From assembly GCF_021183625.1 (NCBI RefSeq), contig NZ_CP089214.1, forward strand, positions 2,976,001 to 3,040,000: a stretch of 64,000 bases of DNA, written 5' to 3'. Under the pieces are notes generated by a model. That model had not been told where the DNA came from. It worked only from the letters and a program-made list of their open reading frames with translations, and searched no databases. This DNA is from Nocardia asteroides. Its GTDB lineage: Bacteria; Actinomycetota; Actinomycetes; Mycobacteriales; Mycobacteriaceae. This document shows positions 1 through 9,955 of this stretch, piece by piece (the stretch's first letter is position 1; the number at the start of each line of letters is the position of its first letter). Position numbers and translations under genes: made by a program.

Positions 1-606
1 CTTGAAGCTCACCGTGCCGGAGAAGCTCAGCACGTACCCCTCGGCCACGCAGGCCTGCGCCATGGCCGTGTCGCCGGAGAAGCAGTGGAAGATCACGGTC
101 TCCGGGGCGCCCTCGTCCAGCAGGACGGCGAGCAGGTCGTGGTCGGCCTCCCGGTTGTGGATCATCAGCGGCTTGCCGAGCCGCTTGGCCAGGTCGATGT
201 GCCAGCGGAAGCCGTCGACCTGGGTCTCCACGTCGGCGCAGCCCTCCAGCTTGCCCGGCCAGTAGTAGTCGAGCCCGGTCTCCCCCACCGCGACCACCCG
301 CGGGTCGGCGGCCAGCTGCTCCAGCTCGGCCTTCGCGGCATCGTCGAGGGCGTTCGCCCTGGTCGGATGCAGCGCGACCGCGGCGTAGACCCGGTCGTCC
401 CAGTGCGCGGCAGCGACCGCGAAGCGCGCGGCGGCCAGGTCGTCGGCGACGGTGACGATCGTCCCCACCCCGACCGCGGCCGCCCGGTCGGCCAGCGCGG
501 CGACGCCGGCGGGATCCGTTGCTCCACACGCGTCGATGTGGGTATGCGCGTCCACCAGCGGCGCGAGCGGCTCCGGCGGCTCCGGCGCGGGGCGGGTGCG
601 GCTCAT
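1..606 (-). CDS. tatD: TatD-family metal-dependent hydrolase (3' end cut by window edge)
   Basis: Amidohydrolase-fold, divalent-metal-dependent hydrolase or 3'-5' exonuclease of the TatD family, cytosolic. The first about 200 residues are present. They show the metal-binding DAHTHID near residues 19-25, then VGETGLDYYW, MIHNRE and HCFSGD, which are the usual TatD blocks in order. The rest of the gene lies left of the window. ATG at 606 is the only good start. It diverges from metG with a gap of 62 bp, the arrangement seen in mycobacteria (Rv1008/Rv1007c). Assignment to the family is secure; the physiological substrate is not defined by sequence. Confidence 0.93.
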   Translation of the reverse strand, partial: MSRTRPAPEPPEPLAPLVDAHTHIDACGATDPAGVAALADRAAAVGVGTIVTVADDLAAARFAVAAAHWDDRVYAAVALHPTRANALDDAAKAELEQLAADPRVVAVGETGLDYYWPGKLEGCADVETQVDGFRWHIDLAKRLGKPLMIHNREADHDLLAVLLDEGAPETVIFHCFSGDTAMAQACVAEGYVLSFSGTVSFK

Positions 607-668
607 CGGAGGCTCCGGGCGATATCGAGGGGAAGCGGGGCTGGCACGCGCATTAGAGTAGACACACC

Positions 669-2204
669 ATGAGCGAAGCCTTCTACCTCACCACGGCCAT
701 CGCCTATCCGAACGGCGCACCGCACATCGGGCACGCGTACGAGTACATCTCGTCCGACGCGCTCGCCCGGTTCAAGCGGCTCGACGGATACGACGTGTTC
801 TTCATGACCGGCACCGACGAGCACGGCCAGAAGATGCAGCAGACCGCGCAGGCGGAGGGCGTCCCGGTGGAGGAGCTCGCCGCGCGGAACTCCGACGTCT
901 TCGAGGCCATGGACAAGGCGCTCGACATCTCCTACGACCGTTTCATCCGCACCACCGACTCCGATCACCTCGCGGCCAGCGTCGCCATCTGGGAGCGGAT
1001 GCTCGCCAGCGGCGACATCTACCTCGGCAACTACTCGGGCTGGTACTCGGTGCGCGACGAAGCGTTCTACACCGAGGAGGAGACCACGCCGGCGGCGGAC
1101 GGCACCCGCTACTCCACCGAGACCAACACCCCGGTCACCTGGACCGAGGAGTCCAACTTCTTCTTCCGGCTCTCCGCCTACCAGGACCGGCTGCTCGCGC
1201 TCTACGCGGAGCACCCCGAGTTCATCGCCCCCGCCACCCGGCGCAACGAGATCGTCAGCTACGTCAAGGCCGGGCTCAAGGATCTCTCCATCTCGCGCAC
1301 CACCTTCGACTGGGGCGTCCCCGTGCCCGGCCACCCGGACCACGTCATGTACGTCTGGGTGGACGCGCTCACCAACTACCTCACCGGCGTCGGCTTCCCG
1401 GACACGGAATCCGACTCCTACCGGCGCTTCTGGCCCGCCGACGTGCACATCATCGGCAAGGACATCACCCGCTTCCACACCGTCTACTGGCCGGCCTTCC
1501 TGCTCTCCGCCGGGCTGGAGCTGCCGAAACGCGTGTACGTGCACGGGTTTCTGTACAACCGGGGCGAGAAGATGTCGAAGTCGGTCGGCAACGTGGTCGA
1601 CCCGCTCGCCCTCGTCGATGCCTACGGCCTGGACGCCGTCCGCTTCTTCCTGCTCCGCGAGATCTCCTACGGCCAGGACGGAAACTACAGCCACGAGGCC
1701 ATCGTCGGGCGGATCAACACCGACCTCGCCAACGAGTTCGGCAACCTCGTGCAGCGCAGCCTCAAGATGGTCGCCCGCGACTTCGCCTCCGTCGTCCCGG
1801 CTCCCGGCGAATTCACCGCGGCGGATCAGGCGCTGCTCGACCGCGCCAACGGGCTGCTCGAGCAGGTTCGGGCCGAATTCGACCAGCAGCAGCTGCATCT
1901 CGCGCTGGAGGCGCTCTGGCTCACGCTCGGCGAGGCGAACAAGTACTTCTCGGCGCAGCAGCCGTGGGCCCTGGCCAAGGCCGGGGACAGTGCTCGCGAG
2001 GGCACGGTCCTCTACGTCACGCTGGAGGTCGTGCGGATCGTCGCCATCCTGGTGCAGCCGGTGATCCCCGGTTCGGCCGGGCGAATTCTCGACCTCCTCG
2101 CCCAGCCGAACCGGACCTTCGCCGACATCGCGGTTCCGCTCGTCGCGGGGGTGCAACTGCCGGAGCCGGAGGCGGTGTTCCCGCGGTACGTCGAGCCCAA
2201 GTAG
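669..2204 (+). CDS. metG: methionyl-tRNA synthetase
   Basis: Class I aminoacyl-tRNA synthetase that charges tRNA-Met in the cytosol. The Rossmann HIGH signature is at residues 19-22 ([12 protein letters not shown]) and the KMSKS loop at 301-305. Length is 511 residues, matching the short actinobacterial form without a C-terminal tRNA-binding appendix. The start is preceded by the divergent tatD promoter region. A perfect inverted repeat directly follows the stop and separates it from the convergent gene. No anomalies seen. Confidence 0.97.
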   Translation: MSEAFYLTTAIAYPNGAPHIGHAYEYISSDALARFKRLDGYDVFFMTGTDEHGQKMQQTAQAEGVPVEELAARNSDVFEAMDKALDISYDRFIRTTDSDHLAASVAIWERMLASGDIYLGNYSGWYSVRDEAFYTEEETTPAADGTRYSTETNTPVTWTEESNFFFRLSAYQDRLLALYAEHPEFIAPATRRNEIVSYVKAGLKDLSISRTTFDWGVPVPGHPDHVMYVWVDALTNYLTGVGFPDTESDSYRRFWPADVHIIGKDITRFHTVYWPAFLLSAGLELPKRVYVHGFLYNRGEKMSKSVGNVVDPLALVDAYGLDAVRFFLLREISYGQDGNYSHEAIVGRINTDLANEFGNLVQRSLKMVARDFASVVPAPGEFTAADQALLDRANGLLEQVRAEFDQQQLHLALEALWLTLGEANKYFSAQQPWALAKAGDSAREGTVLYVTLEVVRIVAILVQPVIPGSAGRILDLLAQPNRTFADIAVPLVAGVQLPEPEAVFPRYVEPK

Positions 2205-2208
2205 CGCG

Positions 2209-2243
2209 GCGGCGTGCCCGGCAACCGCTGCCGGGCACGCCGC
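2209..2243. terminator. bidirectional hairpin between convergent genes
   Basis: A perfect 15-bp stem (GCGGCGTGCCCGGCA pairing with its complement) with a 5-nt loop, starting 5 bp after the metG stop and ending 9 bp before the stop of the convergent gene. There is no T tract, which is common for actinobacterial terminators. Confidence 0.85.
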
Positions 2244-2252
2244 TGACGGGTG

Positions 2253-3005
2253 CTACTTCCAGGCGCCGAACAGGCGGTCGGCCTCCTTGGCCAGCGCGGC
2301 CTGGAGGAACGGGCCGAAGCTGACCCGGGCGACTCCGGCGTCGGCCAGCTCCTTCAGGTTCGGGGCATCCGGAACGCCGATGGCGTTCACCGGCTTCGAC
2401 AGCTCCGAGGTGAGCCTGCGGAGGTCGGCGTCGCTGTGCCTGCCGACCGGGTAGAGGACGTCGGCGCCTGCCTCGACGGCGAGGTTCAGCCGGGCGATGG
2501 CGCGATCGACGCGGTCGCTCTCGTCGCCGTCCTGGCGGAGGAAGAGGTCGGTGCGGGCGTTGACGACGACGTGCACGCCAGCGGCGTCGGCGAACTGGCG
2601 CAGCCCGCGCACGAGCTCGGCGTGCTCCTCGGCGCCGCGCAGCCGCTTGCCCTCGCTGTGCACGGTGTCCTCGATATTGAGCCCGATGGCCCCCGCCTCC
2701 AGCAGCCCGTCGATGAGCTGCGCGGGCTCGAGCCCGTAGCCGGATTCGATGTCGACCGAGACCGGCACCTCGACGGATTCGGTGATCTGCTTGGCGCGGG
2801 TGAGCAGCTCGGTGTAGCTCATCCCCTCACCGTCCGGGCGGCCGATGGAATCGGCGACCGGGTGGCTGCCGACGGTGAGCGCGGAAAAACCCGCGGCGAC
2901 GGCGAGATTCGCGGACCACGCGTCCCACACGGTGGGCAGGACGGCGGGGGTGCCGGGGCGGTGCAGTTCCAGGAACGTCTTGGCCTTGCTCTCCAGAGAG
3001 GTCAT
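2253..3005 (-). CDS. isocitrate lyase/PEP mutase superfamily protein
   Basis: 250-residue alpha/beta barrel of the PEP mutase/isocitrate lyase superfamily. Visible landmarks are VLPTVWDAWSA near the N terminus, the metal and substrate segment VSVDIESGYG, GLNIEDTVH and VVNARTDLFL. The KKCGH signature of true isocitrate lyase is absent, so it is one of the small actinobacterial members often named 'isocitrate lyase/phosphoenolpyruvate mutase family'; oxaloacetate or C-C lyase activity would be a guess. ATG at 3005. It faces metG across a strong hairpin and lies 44 bp from rsmI on the same strand. Confidence 0.88.
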   Translation of the reverse strand: MTSLESKAKTFLELHRPGTPAVLPTVWDAWSANLAVAAGFSALTVGSHPVADSIGRPDGEGMSYTELLTRAKQITESVEVPVSVDIESGYGLEPAQLIDGLLEAGAIGLNIEDTVHSEGKRLRGAEEHAELVRGLRQFADAAGVHVVVNARTDLFLRQDGDESDRVDRAIARLNLAVEAGADVLYPVGRHSDADLRRLTSELSKPVNAIGVPDAPNLKELADAGVARVSFGPFLQAALAKEADRLFGAWK

Positions 3006-3049
3006 GCCCCGATCATGCGCGGTCCGGGCGAATACCGCATACCTGCCGG

Positions 3050-3901
3050 TCAGGCGGGCGCGTCGGCGCGGCGGGCGGCGAGCACGGCGTCGTAGAGCGC
3101 ACGGCGGGACGCACCGGTCTCGGCGGCGAGATCGGCGCAGGCGTCCTTGAGCCGGATGCCAGCGGCGACCCTGGCCTCGACCTCGGCGACCAGGTCGGCC
3201 GGGTCCGCGGCGACCGCGGTGGCGCCCGCCAGGACCACGGTGATCTCGCCGCGCACGCCGTCGGCGGCCCAGGCGGCGAGTTCGCCGATGGTGCCGCGGA
3301 CGACCTCCTCGTAGGTCTTGGTGAGTTCGCGGCAGACGGCGGCGCGGCGATCGGGGCCGAGCACCGCGACGGCGTCGGCCAGGCAGTCCGCCAGCCGGTG
3401 CGGCGCCTCGAAGAAGACGCAGGCGCGGGATTCGGTGCGCAGGGTGCCGAACCACTCCCGGCGGGCGCCCTGCTTGCGCGGGGCGAAGCCGTCGAAGCAG
3501 AACCGCTCGACGGGCAGCGCCGAGAGCGCGAGCGCGGTGGTCACGGCGGAGGGGCCAGGCAGGCAGGTGACCGGGAGGTCGCGCTCGGCGCAGGCGGCGA
3601 CGAGGCGGTAGCCGGGGTCGCTGACCGACGGCATGCCCGCGTCGGTGACGAGCAGCACGGTCTTGCCGTCGGCGATCTCGCCGAGCAGCGCCGGGATGCG
3701 GGCCAGCTCGACGTGGTCGTAGAAGCTCACCACCCGGCCGGTGATCTCGACCCCGAGCGCCTTCGCCAGCGAGCGGGTGCGCCTGGTGTCCTCGGCCGCG
3801 ATCACCTCGGCCGTGCCGAGTGCGTCGCGGAGCCGCTGCGAGGCGTCGCCGATCTCGCCCATCGGCGTTGCCGCCAGTACCAGCCTGCCCGGTTCGGTCA
3901 C
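3050..3901 (-). CDS. rsmI: 16S rRNA (cytidine(1402)-2'-O)-methyltransferase
   Basis: SAM-dependent tetrapyrrole-methylase-fold enzyme that 2'-O-methylates C1402 in the ribosomal P site. It has the family N terminus LVLAATPMGEIGDAS, AAEDTRRTRSLAKALG, the LVTDAGMPSVSDPGY loop and CLPGPSAVTTALALSALP. The 283-residue length is normal. GTG at 3901 is chosen because the conserved N-terminal strand follows directly. It diverges from pmt with a 33-bp spacer, as for Rv1003/Rv1002c. Confidence 0.95.
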   Translation of the reverse strand: MTEPGRLVLAATPMGEIGDASQRLRDALGTAEVIAAEDTRRTRSLAKALGVEITGRVVSFYDHVELARIPALLGEIADGKTVLLVTDAGMPSVSDPGYRLVAACAERDLPVTCLPGPSAVTTALALSALPVERFCFDGFAPRKQGARREWFGTLRTESRACVFFEAPHRLADCLADAVAVLGPDRRAAVCRELTKTYEEVVRGTIGELAAWAADGVRGEITVVLAGATAVAADPADLVAEVEARVAAGIRLKDACADLAAETGASRRALYDAVLAARRADAPA

Positions 3902-3934
3902 GGTGCTCCATTCTCCACCGCCTACGATCGGGGC

Positions 3935-5536
3935 GTGACCCAGGTGACCGGCCAGCGCGCGACGGCGCCCTCCGTGCCCCCGCCCGCGCGGTCGAGCCCG
4001 GCGCCGCGGCGCCCGGTCCCGGACTTCGGCCCGGTCGACACCGCCCGCGGCTGGATCGTCACCGGCGTGCTCACGCTGATCGCGGCGCTCACCCGGTTCA
4101 TCTACCTCGGCTACCCCACCGACGCGGGCACCCCGGTCTTCGACGAGAAGCACTACGCGCCGCAGGCGTGGCAGATGCTCACCGGCAACGGGGTGGAGGA
4201 CAACCCGGGGTACGGGCTGGTGGTGCACCCGCCGGTCGGCAAGCAGCTGATCGCGATCGGCGAGGCGATCTTCGGCTACAACGCCTGGGGCTGGCGCTTC
4301 TCCGCCGCGGTCGCCGGAACGCTGCTGGTGCTGCTGGTGATCCGGATCGTGCGGCGGATGGCGCGCTCGACGCTGGTCGGCGCGATCGCCGGGCTGCTGC
4401 TGATCGCGGACGGGCTCACCTTCGTCTCGTCCCGGATCGGCATGCTCGACATCTTCATGGCGCTCTTCGTCGTCGCCGCCTTCGGCTGCCTGATCGTCGA
4501 CCGGGACGAGGTGCGGCAGCGGCTGGCGCTCGCCGACTTCGAGGGCCGCGCCGCGTTCACCGCGTGGGGGCCGCGGGTGGGGGTGCGCTGGTGGCGGTTC
4601 GGCGCGGGTGTGCTGCTCGGGCTCGCCTGCGGAACCAAGTGGTCGGCGATCTACTTCGTGGTGGCGTTCGGGCTGCTCAGCGTGGCCTTCGACGTGGCGG
4701 CGCGGCACACCTACGGGGTGCGGCGGCCGTGGCTCGGCACGCTCGTGCGGGACGTCGGGCCCGCACTGTACGCGCTGGTGCTGATTCCGCTGCTGGTGTA
4801 TCTGGGCAGCTACGCGGCGTGGTTCGCGAGCGAGGTCGGGGTGTACCGCTGGGCGGTCGGCAACCAGGTGGGGACCGGCGGGCCGTTCGCCTTCGTGCCG
4901 GACGCGCTGCGCTCGCTCTGGTACTACAGCGGCGAGAGCCTGCGCTTCCACTCCGAGCTGACCAACTCGGCAGGCAACCACCACCCGTGGGAGTCCAAGC
5001 CGTGGACCTGGCCGATGGGGCTGCGGCCGATGCTCTACTACTACGCCGACGGCGGCGTCACCGGCTGCGGCCAGACGCAGTGCGTCAAGGCGGTCATGCT
5101 GGTCGGCACCCCGGCACTGTGGTGGATCGCCTTCCCCGCGCTGGCCTGGATGATCTGGCGCGGCATCGTGCGCAGGGACTGGCGCTACGCCGCGGTGCTG
5201 GCCGGCTACGGCGCCGCCTGGCTGCCCTGGTTCCTGACCCTCGACCGGCAGATGTACTACTTCTACGCGGTCGCGCTCGCGCCCTTCCTGGTGATGGGGG
5301 TGGCGCTGGTGCTCGGCGACGTACTCGGCCCGGCCCGGCGGCTCCCGCTGCCGCGCGGGGTGCCCGGACCCGCGCGCGCGGTACCGAGCGAGCGGCACAG
5401 CCTCGGGTTGCTCGGCGTCTGCCTCTACCTGGGGCTGGTGATCGCGAACTTCATCTGGCTGTGGCCGATCCTGACCGCACTGCCGATCACGCCGGGCAAC
5501 TGGCACGACCACCTCTGGCTGCCCAGCTGGCGCTGA
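3935..5536 (+). CDS. pmt: polyprenol-phosphate-mannose protein O-mannosyltransferase (GT39)
   Basis: Integral-membrane GT39 mannosyltransferase that transfers mannose from polyprenyl-phosphate-mannose to Ser/Thr of secreted proteins during export. About 533 residues from GTG 3935. After a proline-rich cytosolic N terminus come a first membrane helix and the loop TPVFDEKHYAPQAW with the catalytic Asp-Glu pair, then many hydrophobic segments and a periplasmic HHPWESKPWTWP motif. It diverges from rsmI. Its stop abuts the stop of the convergent GntR gene with no spacer. Confidence 0.95.
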   Translation: MTQVTGQRATAPSVPPPARSSPAPRRPVPDFGPVDTARGWIVTGVLTLIAALTRFIYLGYPTDAGTPVFDEKHYAPQAWQMLTGNGVEDNPGYGLVVHPPVGKQLIAIGEAIFGYNAWGWRFSAAVAGTLLVLLVIRIVRRMARSTLVGAIAGLLLIADGLTFVSSRIGMLDIFMALFVVAAFGCLIVDRDEVRQRLALADFEGRAAFTAWGPRVGVRWWRFGAGVLLGLACGTKWSAIYFVVAFGLLSVAFDVAARHTYGVRRPWLGTLVRDVGPALYALVLIPLLVYLGSYAAWFASEVGVYRWAVGNQVGTGGPFAFVPDALRSLWYYSGESLRFHSELTNSAGNHHPWESKPWTWPMGLRPMLYYYADGGVTGCGQTQCVKAVMLVGTPALWWIAFPALAWMIWRGIVRRDWRYAAVLAGYGAAWLPWFLTLDRQMYYFYAVALAPFLVMGVALVLGDVLGPARRLPLPRGVPGPARAVPSERHSLGLLGVCLYLGLVIANFIWLWPILTALPITPGNWHDHLWLPSWR

Positions 5537-5911
5537 TCAGCCGGTCGGCGGGTTGGCCTCCAGCGCGGAGCGGATATAGCGCAGTGCGCTGCGGTCGTCG
5601 AGGCCGAGCCGCCGGATCGCGGCGACGTACTCGGTGGCGGCCCGGCCCGCGAGGTCGCGGGTCGGGTCGCCGGAGGAGGCGATGAAGGTGCCCTGCCTGC
5701 CCCTGGTCTCCAGCACGCCGTCGGCCTCCAGCTCGCGGTAGGCGCGGGCGACGGTGTTCGGGGCGAGCCCGAGCTGCTCGGCCAGCGCCCGCACGGTCGG
5801 GATCTTGGTGCCCGCGGTGAGCGCGCCGGAGCGCACCTTGGCGACGACGCCGATCCGCAGCTGCTCGTAGGGCGGCACCGAGGAATCGTGGGTGATCTCC
5901 AGCTCGAGCAC
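5537..5911 (-). CDS. GntR-family regulator, YtrA type
   Basis: 124-residue winged-helix repressor. The N-terminal GntR wHTH is clear (SSVPPYEQLRIGV, LTAGTKIPTVRALAEQLGLAPNTVARAYRELEADGVLETRGRQGTFI), followed by a short helical tail rather than a full ligand domain, as in the YtrA/DUF-tail subfamily. GTG start at 5911. The gene lies directly downstream of arcA on the same strand, with 4 bp between arcA's stop and this start, so the two may be co-transcribed. The target is unknown. Confidence 0.88.
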   Translation of the reverse strand: MLELEITHDSSVPPYEQLRIGVVAKVRSGALTAGTKIPTVRALAEQLGLAPNTVARAYRELEADGVLETRGRQGTFIASSGDPTRDLAGRAATEYVAAIRRLGLDDRSALRYIRSALEANPPTG

Positions 5912-5915
5912 GGTC

Positions 5916-7169
5916 TCACACCTCGTCGCGGGCGATCGGACAGGAGAGGCAGCGCGGCCCGCCGCGCCCGGAGCCGATCTCCGAGCCGGGAATCGGCAGC
6001 ACCTCGATCCCGGCGTCGCGCAGCCGGGTGTTCGTCATCTCGTTGCGCTCGTAGGCGACAACGACGCCGGGGGCGAGCGCGAGCGTGTTGTTGCCGTCGT
6101 CCCACTGCTCGCGCTCCGCGGTGACGCCGTCCAGCCCGGTGTCGATCACCCGGAGCTTGCCGATGCCCATGGCCTCGGCCGCGGCGGGCAGGAACGGGTC
6201 GGGCCCGGCCATGCTCACCCCGCCGTCACCGGTGCGGCCGCCGTAGCCCTCCTCGCGGCGGATGGTGAAGGCGGTCAGCGAATCCCGCACCGCCGGGTAC
6301 ATCACCACCGCGTCGGTGTCGACCATGGTGCAGACGGTGTCCAGGTGCATCGTTGCCCGGTTCTGCGCGATCGGCACCACCAGCACGGTGTGCGCCAGGT
6401 CGTCGTCGAAGAGGCTGCGGGCCAGCGCCTCCGCCCCGGCGGGGGTGGTGCGCTCGCCGACCCCGACCGCGACGACGCCGGGCGCGAGCAGCAGCACGTC
6501 GCCGCCCTCGATCGGCGCGGTGTGCGATTCGTAGGCGCGCCGCACCCCGAGGAAGCGCGGGTGGAAGGCGTAGATCAGGTCGGTGAGCGAGGTCTCGCGG
6601 GCGCGCGCGGGCAGCGCCAGCGCGGTGATCGCCACCCGCGGCCCGACCCAGAACGACGAGTCCCTGGTGAACATGAGGTTGGGCAGCGGGTCGATGACGA
6701 AGTCGCCGCCCTGGTGCATCCGGCGCACCAGCGAGGCGGTGTCCGGGCCGAACGGCAGCTCGTCGAAGGTCATTCCGGCGATCAGCACGTTCGCCAGCTC
6801 CGGGCCGGGCACGCCGCGCAGGTGGGCGGCGAGCTGCTCGGCGAGCGGGTGGCCGAGCCTGCGCGCGTCCACCGCGCCGGTGATGCCCTGGACCCGCGCG
6901 GCGCCGCTGACCCCGAGCGTCTCGGCGAGCAGCTCGCCGAGCAGCAGCACCTCGACGCCGCGGTCGCGCAGCGTGCCCGCGAAGATGTCGTGCTCCTGCT
7001 GCGCCCGCTCGACCCACGGGATGGCGTCGAAGAGCAGCTGGTCGTTGTTGCGCGGGGTGAGCCTGCGCAGCTCGTCGCCGGGGCGGTGCAGCAGCACCGC
7101 GCGCAGCCGGCCGACCTCGGAGGTCACCGAGAGCCCGGCCTTCGCCTCGCGTCCTTCCCCTTCGTCCAT
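5916..7169 (-). CDS. arcA: arginine deiminase
   Basis: Hydrolyses L-arginine to citrulline and ammonia (guanidine-modifying enzyme fold, cytosolic). Motifs seen: [12 protein letters not shown], the catalytic His in [13 protein letters not shown], the EGGD segment and the nucleophilic Cys in [14 protein letters not shown] at the extreme C terminus. 417 residues from the ATG at 7169; an in-frame ATG 30 bp upstream is possible but the shorter start fits the family better. No arcB or arcC lies nearby, so a complete deiminase pathway is not shown in this window. Confidence 0.94.
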   Translation of the reverse strand: MDEGEGREAKAGLSVTSEVGRLRAVLLHRPGDELRRLTPRNNDQLLFDAIPWVERAQQEHDIFAGTLRDRGVEVLLLGELLAETLGVSGAARVQGITGAVDARRLGHPLAEQLAAHLRGVPGPELANVLIAGMTFDELPFGPDTASLVRRMHQGGDFVIDPLPNLMFTRDSSFWVGPRVAITALALPARARETSLTDLIYAFHPRFLGVRRAYESHTAPIEGGDVLLLAPGVVAVGVGERTTPAGAEALARSLFDDDLAHTVLVVPIAQNRATMHLDTVCTMVDTDAVVMYPAVRDSLTAFTIRREEGYGGRTGDGGVSMAGPDPFLPAAAEAMGIGKLRVIDTGLDGVTAEREQWDDGNNTLALAPGVVVAYERNEMTNTRLRDAGIEVLPIPGSEIGSGRGGPRCLSCPIARDEV

Positions 7170-7230
7170 GAACCGACCGTAGTCGCACCGGCGGCGCACG
7201 GCACGGCGATTCGGTCCCGGACGGAAGGAA

Positions 7231-7248
7231 CCTGAAGTATTGTTGAGG
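7231..7248 (+). promoter_or_regulatory. SoxR box upstream of soxR
   Basis: CCTGAAGTATTGTTGAGG is an 18-bp imperfect dyad that matches the classical SoxR operator pattern CCTCAAG/CTTGAGG at its outer positions. It lies 16 bp before the soxR ATG, followed by a GGAGGAG ribosome-binding site at 7254-7260, so self-regulation is expected. Confidence 0.72.
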
Positions 7249-7264
7249 TGAATGGAGGAGTCCG

Positions 7265-7795
7265 ATGACGACTGCCGATTGGCGTACGAAGGAGCTGACC
7301 CCCGGGCAGCTTTCCGAGCGTAGCGGAGTAGCGGTGTCCGCCCTGCACTTCTACGAACGCGAAGGTCTCATCTCGAGCCGCCGCACCAGCGGGAACCAGC
7401 GGCGCTACACCAGGGAGACGCTGCGCCGGGTGGCCTTCATCCGGATCTCGCAGCGGGTCGGCATCCCGCTCAGCGAGATCAGGGACGCGCTCGATCGGCT
7501 CCCGGCCGGCCGCACCCCGACCCGCCGCGACTGGGAAACGCTCTCCACTGCCTGGCGCACCGACCTGGACGAACGCATCACCCAGCTGGTCCGGCTGCGC
7601 GACAACCTCACCGGCTGCATCGGCTGCGGCTGCCTCTCGCTCGGCAGCTGCAAGCTGGCCAACGAGGGCGACCGGCTCGGCGACCAGGGGCCCGGCGCCC
7701 GGGTGCTCGACGTGCACCTGAACTGCCAGGAGGCCGCCGCCGCCGAGCCGGCCGGGGTCTGCGAGCCCTGCGAGCCGATGGAGAGCGTCGGCTAG
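7265..7795 (+). CDS. soxR: redox-sensitive MerR-family activator SoxR
   Basis: [2Fe-2S] sensor of redox-cycling compounds. Residues 12-80 form a MerR helix-turn-helix ([23 protein letters not shown]), then a dimerisation helix, then the diagnostic cluster-binding sequence [12 protein letters not shown] with Cys 118, 121, 123 and 129. The 176-residue protein has a longer C-terminal tail than the enterobacterial form, ending in further cysteines (CEPCEPM). It has a strong Shine-Dalgarno and a SoxR box directly upstream. Its stop codon overlaps the stop of the convergent SDR gene. Confidence 0.96.
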   Translation: MTTADWRTKELTPGQLSERSGVAVSALHFYEREGLISSRRTSGNQRRYTRETLRRVAFIRISQRVGIPLSEIRDALDRLPAGRTPTRRDWETLSTAWRTDLDERITQLVRLRDNLTGCIGCGCLSLGSCKLANEGDRLGDQGPGARVLDVHLNCQEAAAAEPAGVCEPCEPMESVG

Positions 7796-8670
7796 CGCCG
7801 CGGCTCGCGCAGCAACCGGGCGAACTTCTTCGACGCCTGCCCGATCACGAACTCGTAGGGCAGCGCGAACTTCCGCTTCCACCAGTAGGCGAAGCGGATG
7901 TCGAACGAGGTGAAGACGAGGAAGCGATCCTTCTCGATGCCCTTCACGATGGCATCGGCCACCTTCTCCGGCGCGACGGCGTGCCCGGTGAAGCGGTCGT
8001 GCAGCCGCCGTACCCGCGGGTCGTCCTTGTCGACGCCGACCAGGTCGAAGGAGTGCACCAGCGGGGTGTTCACCGCGCCGGGCGCCACCACGTGCACCGA
8101 GATGCCGTGCGGCGCCAGGTCGAAGCGGAGCACCTCGGAGACGCCGCGGATGCCGAACTTGCTGGCGCTGTAGGCGGCGTGCCAGGGCAGCGCGATCAGC
8201 CCGGCCGCCGAGGAGACGTTCACCAGCGCGCCGCCGCGCCCGGCCCTGACCATCGGCGGCACGAAGGTCTCGATGACGTGGATCGGCCCCATGAGGTTGA
8301 CCTCGACCATGCGCCGCCAGTGCTTGTGCTCCAGGTTCTCCACCGTGCCCCAGGCCGAGGTGCCCGCGATGTTCAGCACGATGTCCAGCGCGACGTGCTC
8401 GGCGTGCACCGCGTCGGCGAACGCGCGGACCGCGTCGTAGTCGGTGATGTCGAGCGCGCGGGCGGCGAGCACCGTCCCGCCCGCGGCGCGGACCAGATCG
8501 GCGGTCGCGGTCAGCCCGGGGGAGTCGATATCGGTGAGCACGAGCTGCCCGCCCTGCTTCGCCAGCGCGACCGCCGTAGCCTGCCCGATCCCGCTCGCGG
8601 CCCCGGTCACCAGCGCTTTCGCCTGCCGCACGGTCACCTTGCGGCCCCGCCGGATACCCACCACAGTCAC
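7792..8670 (-). CDS. short-chain dehydrogenase/reductase
   Basis: 292-residue classical SDR: cofactor loop [10 protein letters not shown] near residue 22, the NIAGTSAWG strand, catalytic Ser (VNVSSAAG) and YSASKFG active site. A C-terminal extension rich in basic and aromatic residues ([23 protein letters not shown]) suggests peripheral membrane contact, as in mycobacterial lipid-modifying SDRs. GTG 8670 is preceded by AGAGGAA. Substrate unknown. Its position facing soxR, with overlapping stops, is not by itself evidence of a redox role. Confidence 0.9.
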   Translation of the reverse strand: MTVVGIRRGRKVTVRQAKALVTGAASGIGQATAVALAKQGGQLVLTDIDSPGLTATADLVRAAGGTVLAARALDITDYDAVRAFADAVHAEHVALDIVLNIAGTSAWGTVENLEHKHWRRMVEVNLMGPIHVIETFVPPMVRAGRGGALVNVSSAAGLIALPWHAAYSASKFGIRGVSEVLRFDLAPHGISVHVVAPGAVNTPLVHSFDLVGVDKDDPRVRRLHDRFTGHAVAPEKVADAIVKGIEKDRFLVFTSFDIRFAYWWKRKFALPYEFVIGQASKKFARLLREPRR

Positions 8671-8747
8671 AGCACGTTCCTCTCGTCGGCGCGCGTCCCG
8701 TCGTCGCAGGGTACTTCGAGGTGCTCGGCGCTCCGGCGGGCCCGTGC

Positions 8748-9875
8748 TCAGCGCCCGAGCACCGCGAGCATCCCGGCGACCGCGCGCGGCCAGGTGAACT
8801 GCTCGGCCCGGCTGCGCGCGGCCAGCCTGCGGCCCGCGGTCGGCATGGCGAGCACGCCGTCCACCGCGCGGGCGAAGGCGGCCGGGTGGTCGGCGGCGAC
8901 GGCGCCGCACTCCGCGGTGACGATGTCGGCGAGCGCGGAGGAGCGGCTCGCCACCACCGGCGTGCCCGCGGCCAGCGCCTCGAGCGCGGCCAGCCCGAAG
9001 GTCTCGTGCGGGCCGGGCGCCAGCGCGACGTCGGCGGTGGCGAGCAGCGCGGCGACCCGGTCGCGATCGGTGAGGAAGCCGGTGAAGTGCACCGCGGGCG
9101 CGCCGCCGGGCAGCTTGGGCAGCAGGCGGGCGCGCCGCTCCAGCGCCTCCCGGCGCGGGCCGTCCCCGGCGACGACCAGCCGCGCGCCGATCCCGGCCTC
9201 GGCCAGCTCGCCGACCGCCTCGATGCTGCGGTCAACCCGCTTCTCCACCGAGAGCCTGCCGCAGTGCACCAGCAGCGGGTGCCCGGCCACGCCGAGCTCG
9301 GCGCGCAGCCGCTCGTCCACCCGGTTCGGGCTGAACAGCTCCAGGTCGACGCCGAGCGGAACCAGCTCCACGTTCGGGGCGTCGATCCGGCGGAACTCGG
9401 CGCGGGCGAACTCGGTGGTGCAGACCACCACGTCGTACTGCTCGGCGGTGCGCCGGTTGGCGAAGTCGGCGAAGCGCCGCGCGGCCGGCCCGGGCAGCAC
9501 CTGACCGAGGAACCGGTCGAGCCGCTCGTGCGAGATCATCACGCTCGCCACATCGCGCCGCCGCGCCCAGCGGCCGAAGCCGCGCAGCGTGAGCCGGTCG
9601 GAGACCTCGAGCACGTCCGGCCGCAGCCCGGCCAGCACGTCGGCCACCCGGCGCGGGTCGGTGGCGCGGTATCCGCCGGTGCCGGGAATCGGCAACGCGG
9701 GCAGCGTGATCCGCACGGCGCCGGTCGGCAGCACCTCCTCGGCGCGGCGCGGGCCTGGCACGATCAGCACCACCTCGTGACCGGCGGCGACGTAGCCGTC
9801 ACCCAGGTGGTGCAGCGCGGTGCGCAGCCCCCCGGAGCGCGGGCCGTAGAAATTGGCGAGCTGCACGATGCGCAC
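8748..9875 (-). CDS. GT4 glycosyltransferase, MgtA/Pim-like mannosyltransferase
   Basis: 375-residue GT-B fold transferase. The N-terminal Rossmann domain begins RIVQLANFYGPRSGGLRTALHHLG, a pattern typical of actinobacterial GDP-mannose-dependent phosphatidylinositol/lipoglycan mannosyltransferases. The C-terminal domain has HCGRLSVEKRVDRS and the E-x7-E nucleotide motif region GPHETFGLAALEALAAGTPVV. The GTG at 9875 directly precedes the conserved first strand. Mannosyl transfer to a glycolipid is inferred from family resemblance; the exact acceptor is not determinable here. Confidence 0.85.
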   Translation of the reverse strand: MRIVQLANFYGPRSGGLRTALHHLGDGYVAAGHEVVLIVPGPRRAEEVLPTGAVRITLPALPIPGTGGYRATDPRRVADVLAGLRPDVLEVSDRLTLRGFGRWARRRDVASVMISHERLDRFLGQVLPGPAARRFADFANRRTAEQYDVVVCTTEFARAEFRRIDAPNVELVPLGVDLELFSPNRVDERLRAELGVAGHPLLVHCGRLSVEKRVDRSIEAVGELAEAGIGARLVVAGDGPRREALERRARLLPKLPGGAPAVHFTGFLTDRDRVAALLATADVALAPGPHETFGLAALEALAAGTPVVASRSSALADIVTAECGAVAADHPAAFARAVDGVLAMPTAGRRLAARSRAEQFTWPRAVAGMLAVLGR

Positions 9876-9955
9876 CCGCCGATCGTGGAGGCGGCGGAGT
9901 GCCCGGCGACCAACGCCGTGTGAACGCGGTACGAAGAGGCGACGAATCGCGCGCT

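Noticed and set aside
603..2156. Long open frame antisense to metG
   Set aside because: Shadow of a high-G+C gene; metG is certain from HIGH and KMSKS motifs.
3398..5512. Long antisense and alternative frames over rsmI and pmt
   Set aside because: Low-complexity Arg/Pro/Gly translations typical of shadow frames; the real genes show conserved motifs.
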